Shown here piece after piece: positions 62,061 to 64,000 of a stretch of DNA of 64,000 bases. The DNA comes from Larus michahellis (lineage: Eukaryota; Chordata; Aves; Charadriiformes; Laridae). The first letter of the stretch is position 1. Each line of letters opens with the position of its first letter. The notes beneath the pieces were generated by a model. The model saw only the letters and a program-made list of their open reading frames with translations. It had not been told where the DNA came from and did not search any database. The stretch lies in the NCBI RefSeq assembly GCF_964199755.1, contig NC_133906.1, positions 16,775,378 to 16,839,377 of the forward strand, written 5' to 3'. The translations under genes were made by a program, and so were the position numbers.

Positions 62061-62895
62061 GAAACCCAAACAGGCTTGTTTTTTCAAAGTGTTTGAGACA
62101 AGGAAAAACTTGCAGCAGGCAGTCAAGTAAACTCAAGGTGTGGCCAGCAAATCAGAGAGCTGATGCAGAATTCAGGAAAAGTCAAGCCTAGAATAAAACA
62201 TGCCATCAGCTGTTCACGTGGGCACAGCCCCCTTTATGTGGGGGGCACCACGTGTCCTCCAACGTGAAGGTCTAGATACTTTCTCAGGAAATTGTGTCTC
62301 TGTACTTCCAGCCACTTGAGAAAGCGATGGCTCTTTGAAACTAGAAAGTGGTGCCAAAAAAATCTCCATTTCCACCGAGCAAAGTCAGGTACAAGAGCAC
62401 GGGTGGCAAGGACAGGACTGCCAGCCTGTGTGGAGACCACCCCAAGGCAGCATCTCTGTTGCAACCTCACTTAAAAGACTCCCCATCTCTTTTCTCATCT
62501 CCCAGAGCCTTACTAATTTAGCTGAACGGGTTAATTGTGACTCATCTTATTATTTCTTCCAAAGAAAAGATCCAAAAAGTTACCGCATTGCCCTTAGGTG
62601 TCTGCACCCCCTGCTGTGGCCTGAACTTAAGACACCAGAGGAGCTGCAATATTAGCTGCACTGGAATGTTTTGGTTTTCCCTTGCAAAACAGGCCCATCT
62701 CTCCAAGTGTGAATGTGCCTCAGTTACCAAAACATACTTGAGAGGGGGGAAAAAAAAGGAAATTTCCATATTTTTTTTTTTTTTTAATTTAACTGAATAA
62801 TTCCCATTTTTGTTGAAAGCAAACAGAAAAGGGCATGCCCCAACACGTTCCCCTTGCTCTACGTACCAAGATCAGAAGAAACTTTGGGAAGACAA

Positions 62896-62917
62896 TTTTT
62901 TTTTTTTTTTTTTTTTT
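62896..62917. repeat. 22-base poly-T tract
   Basis: An uninterrupted T run (poly-A on the minus strand). A further T tract lies about 110 bases upstream at 62770-62785. No retrocopy was recognised on either strand. Confidence 0.85.
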
Positions 62918-64000
62918 ACTTCTAAAGATTAAACAAATTCCCACCAGCAATCCGTCATCTCCAGACCCATGTGCAAATCCCACCACCTCTGCGAGCAGAA
63001 ACAATTTAACGTTACGCACGTGTGCGCATAAAAGACACATTTTCTTTCTGGAAACCCCACTTGGCAGCAGGTACTGCTATTTCACACGCACGGCGGGGCT
63101 GGCGCATACGAGCGGCAGCTTCTGAAAATTCTTCTGTGCTTAAACTTTCTCAGCCGTAAGAAAGAAAACCTGTAGCAGAACCGCAAATTAATACTAGGTG
63201 ACAATGAAACCGCTGATTTTCATTGGCCCTGGATAGATAGATAAATAAAGATCCAATTTCTTGTAATTACAAGGGAGTGAAAGTCAAAAGCTGCCAGTTC
63301 ATACTGTCACGATGTTACTTGCTCAGGTCATACCCAAATGGACATAACGGCATTCACCTCAGTAGAATTATGCCGGATTATAGTATCTAAGGACATGGCC
63401 CAACATCATCTTCTGCAGTAAATCTATAAAAGCACGCATAAAACTGTTCATTTCATTTTAGAAATATGCTTTACCTTACACCTTTTCCCTCACATCAGCT
63501 GATGAAATCACACCAACTGTCTGTATCCAGAAAAAAAGCAGTTAGATGGGGAAAAAAATAGCTAGAAACTTTAACTGTCTGTCAACCTTTGGTCTCTCTG
63601 TCCTGGGCAGTCCCACCTACACACACCTGCGATCGTCACTGAGCTGAGTTCAGTAAGAATTTTAATATTTGCAAAGTGGAAGCACAGGGAAACATTTTAT
63701 TTCAGCGTTGCAGGGACAGAGGGAGACCCAGGCAGCCGAAGCCGAGTTTGTGGAGAAGAAGAACGCGCCTGTCCTCACCTGGCCTTTTCCCCACCTGTTC
63801 TCTTTGTTTCACAGCTGCAAAATACAGTGTAAGTGAACACACTGTGTGGTTTCCTCTTGGATCTTTGCCTTTAGTGGCTGTAGACGGCCACACGGAGCAG
63901 AAAACCAAAAAGCTGGAGATGCTGCTAGAGCAGGGAAGCGCAGATCCTCCTGGTCACGGACTCATCTGTGCCGCTGGAGATGAGTCGTTCAGCCTCGGAG

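Larger units (their letters stand above)
51203..64000. other. Downstream flank of WNT8A; no confident gene
   Basis: About 12.8 kb. NME5, expected next on the minus strand from the human order, was not recognised: no NDK-type motif appears in any frame. Contents are a CR1 fragment, imperfect repeats at 52731-52839, long A and T tracts (52246-52265, 62770-62785, 62896-62917) and an A/C-rich stretch (61960-62060). There are also three exon-like open blocks without known similarity (see findings). Confidence 0.55.

Overview
This is vertebrate nuclear DNA, almost certainly from a bird. Four fragments of the CR1 LINE family are present, which is the dominant repeat of bird genomes. All coding sequence is split by GT-AG introns, and the gene order matches the FAM13B-WNT8A segment of human 5q31 (to my knowledge chicken chromosome 13). 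There is no operon, phage, CRISPR or bacterial content. Most long open frames in the GC-rich right half are chance frames.

Layout. (1) Positions 1 to about 19,100, minus strand: the 5' half of FAM13B. Four coding exons join in frame into residues 1-231 (RhoGAP region). Upstream there is at least one non-coding leader exon, and a CpG-island promoter with the probable first exon lies around 18,300-19,380. The C-terminal coding exons lie beyond the left edge. (2) 19,400-29,300: about 10 kb with no gene I can support. It holds a 63-bp tandem duplication and a CR1 fragment near its right end. (3) About 29,400-31,860, plus strand: a small intron-containing beta-thymosin gene (45 residues, actin-monomer binding). 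(4) 31,900-46,600: about 15 kb of GC-rich intergenic DNA with two CR1 fragments, short repeats and motif clusters that could be enhancers. (5) About 46,700-51,200, plus strand: a complete six-exon WNT8A gene (360 residues) with a TATA box and two inverted CCAAT boxes. (6) 51,200-64,000: 13 kb with one CR1 fragment, microsatellites and a few weak exon-like open blocks. NME5, the next gene in the human order, was not found.

The three genes do not form one pathway. FAM13B is a Rho-GAP-related protein, the beta-thymosin sequesters G-actin, and WNT8A is a secreted lipid-modified morphogen. Their adjacency reads as conserved synteny. The most useful observations are: glutamine in place of the catalytic arginine finger in the FAM13B RhoGAP; a back-to-back pair of upstream ORFs in its leader; the beta-thymosin gene next to WNT8A, with a reading frame open upstream of its ATG; the WNT8A core promoter; and unexplained exon-like blocks right of WNT8A. 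I see no convincing undescribed multi-gene system. Exon boundaries come from splice signals and frame continuity, not from transcripts.
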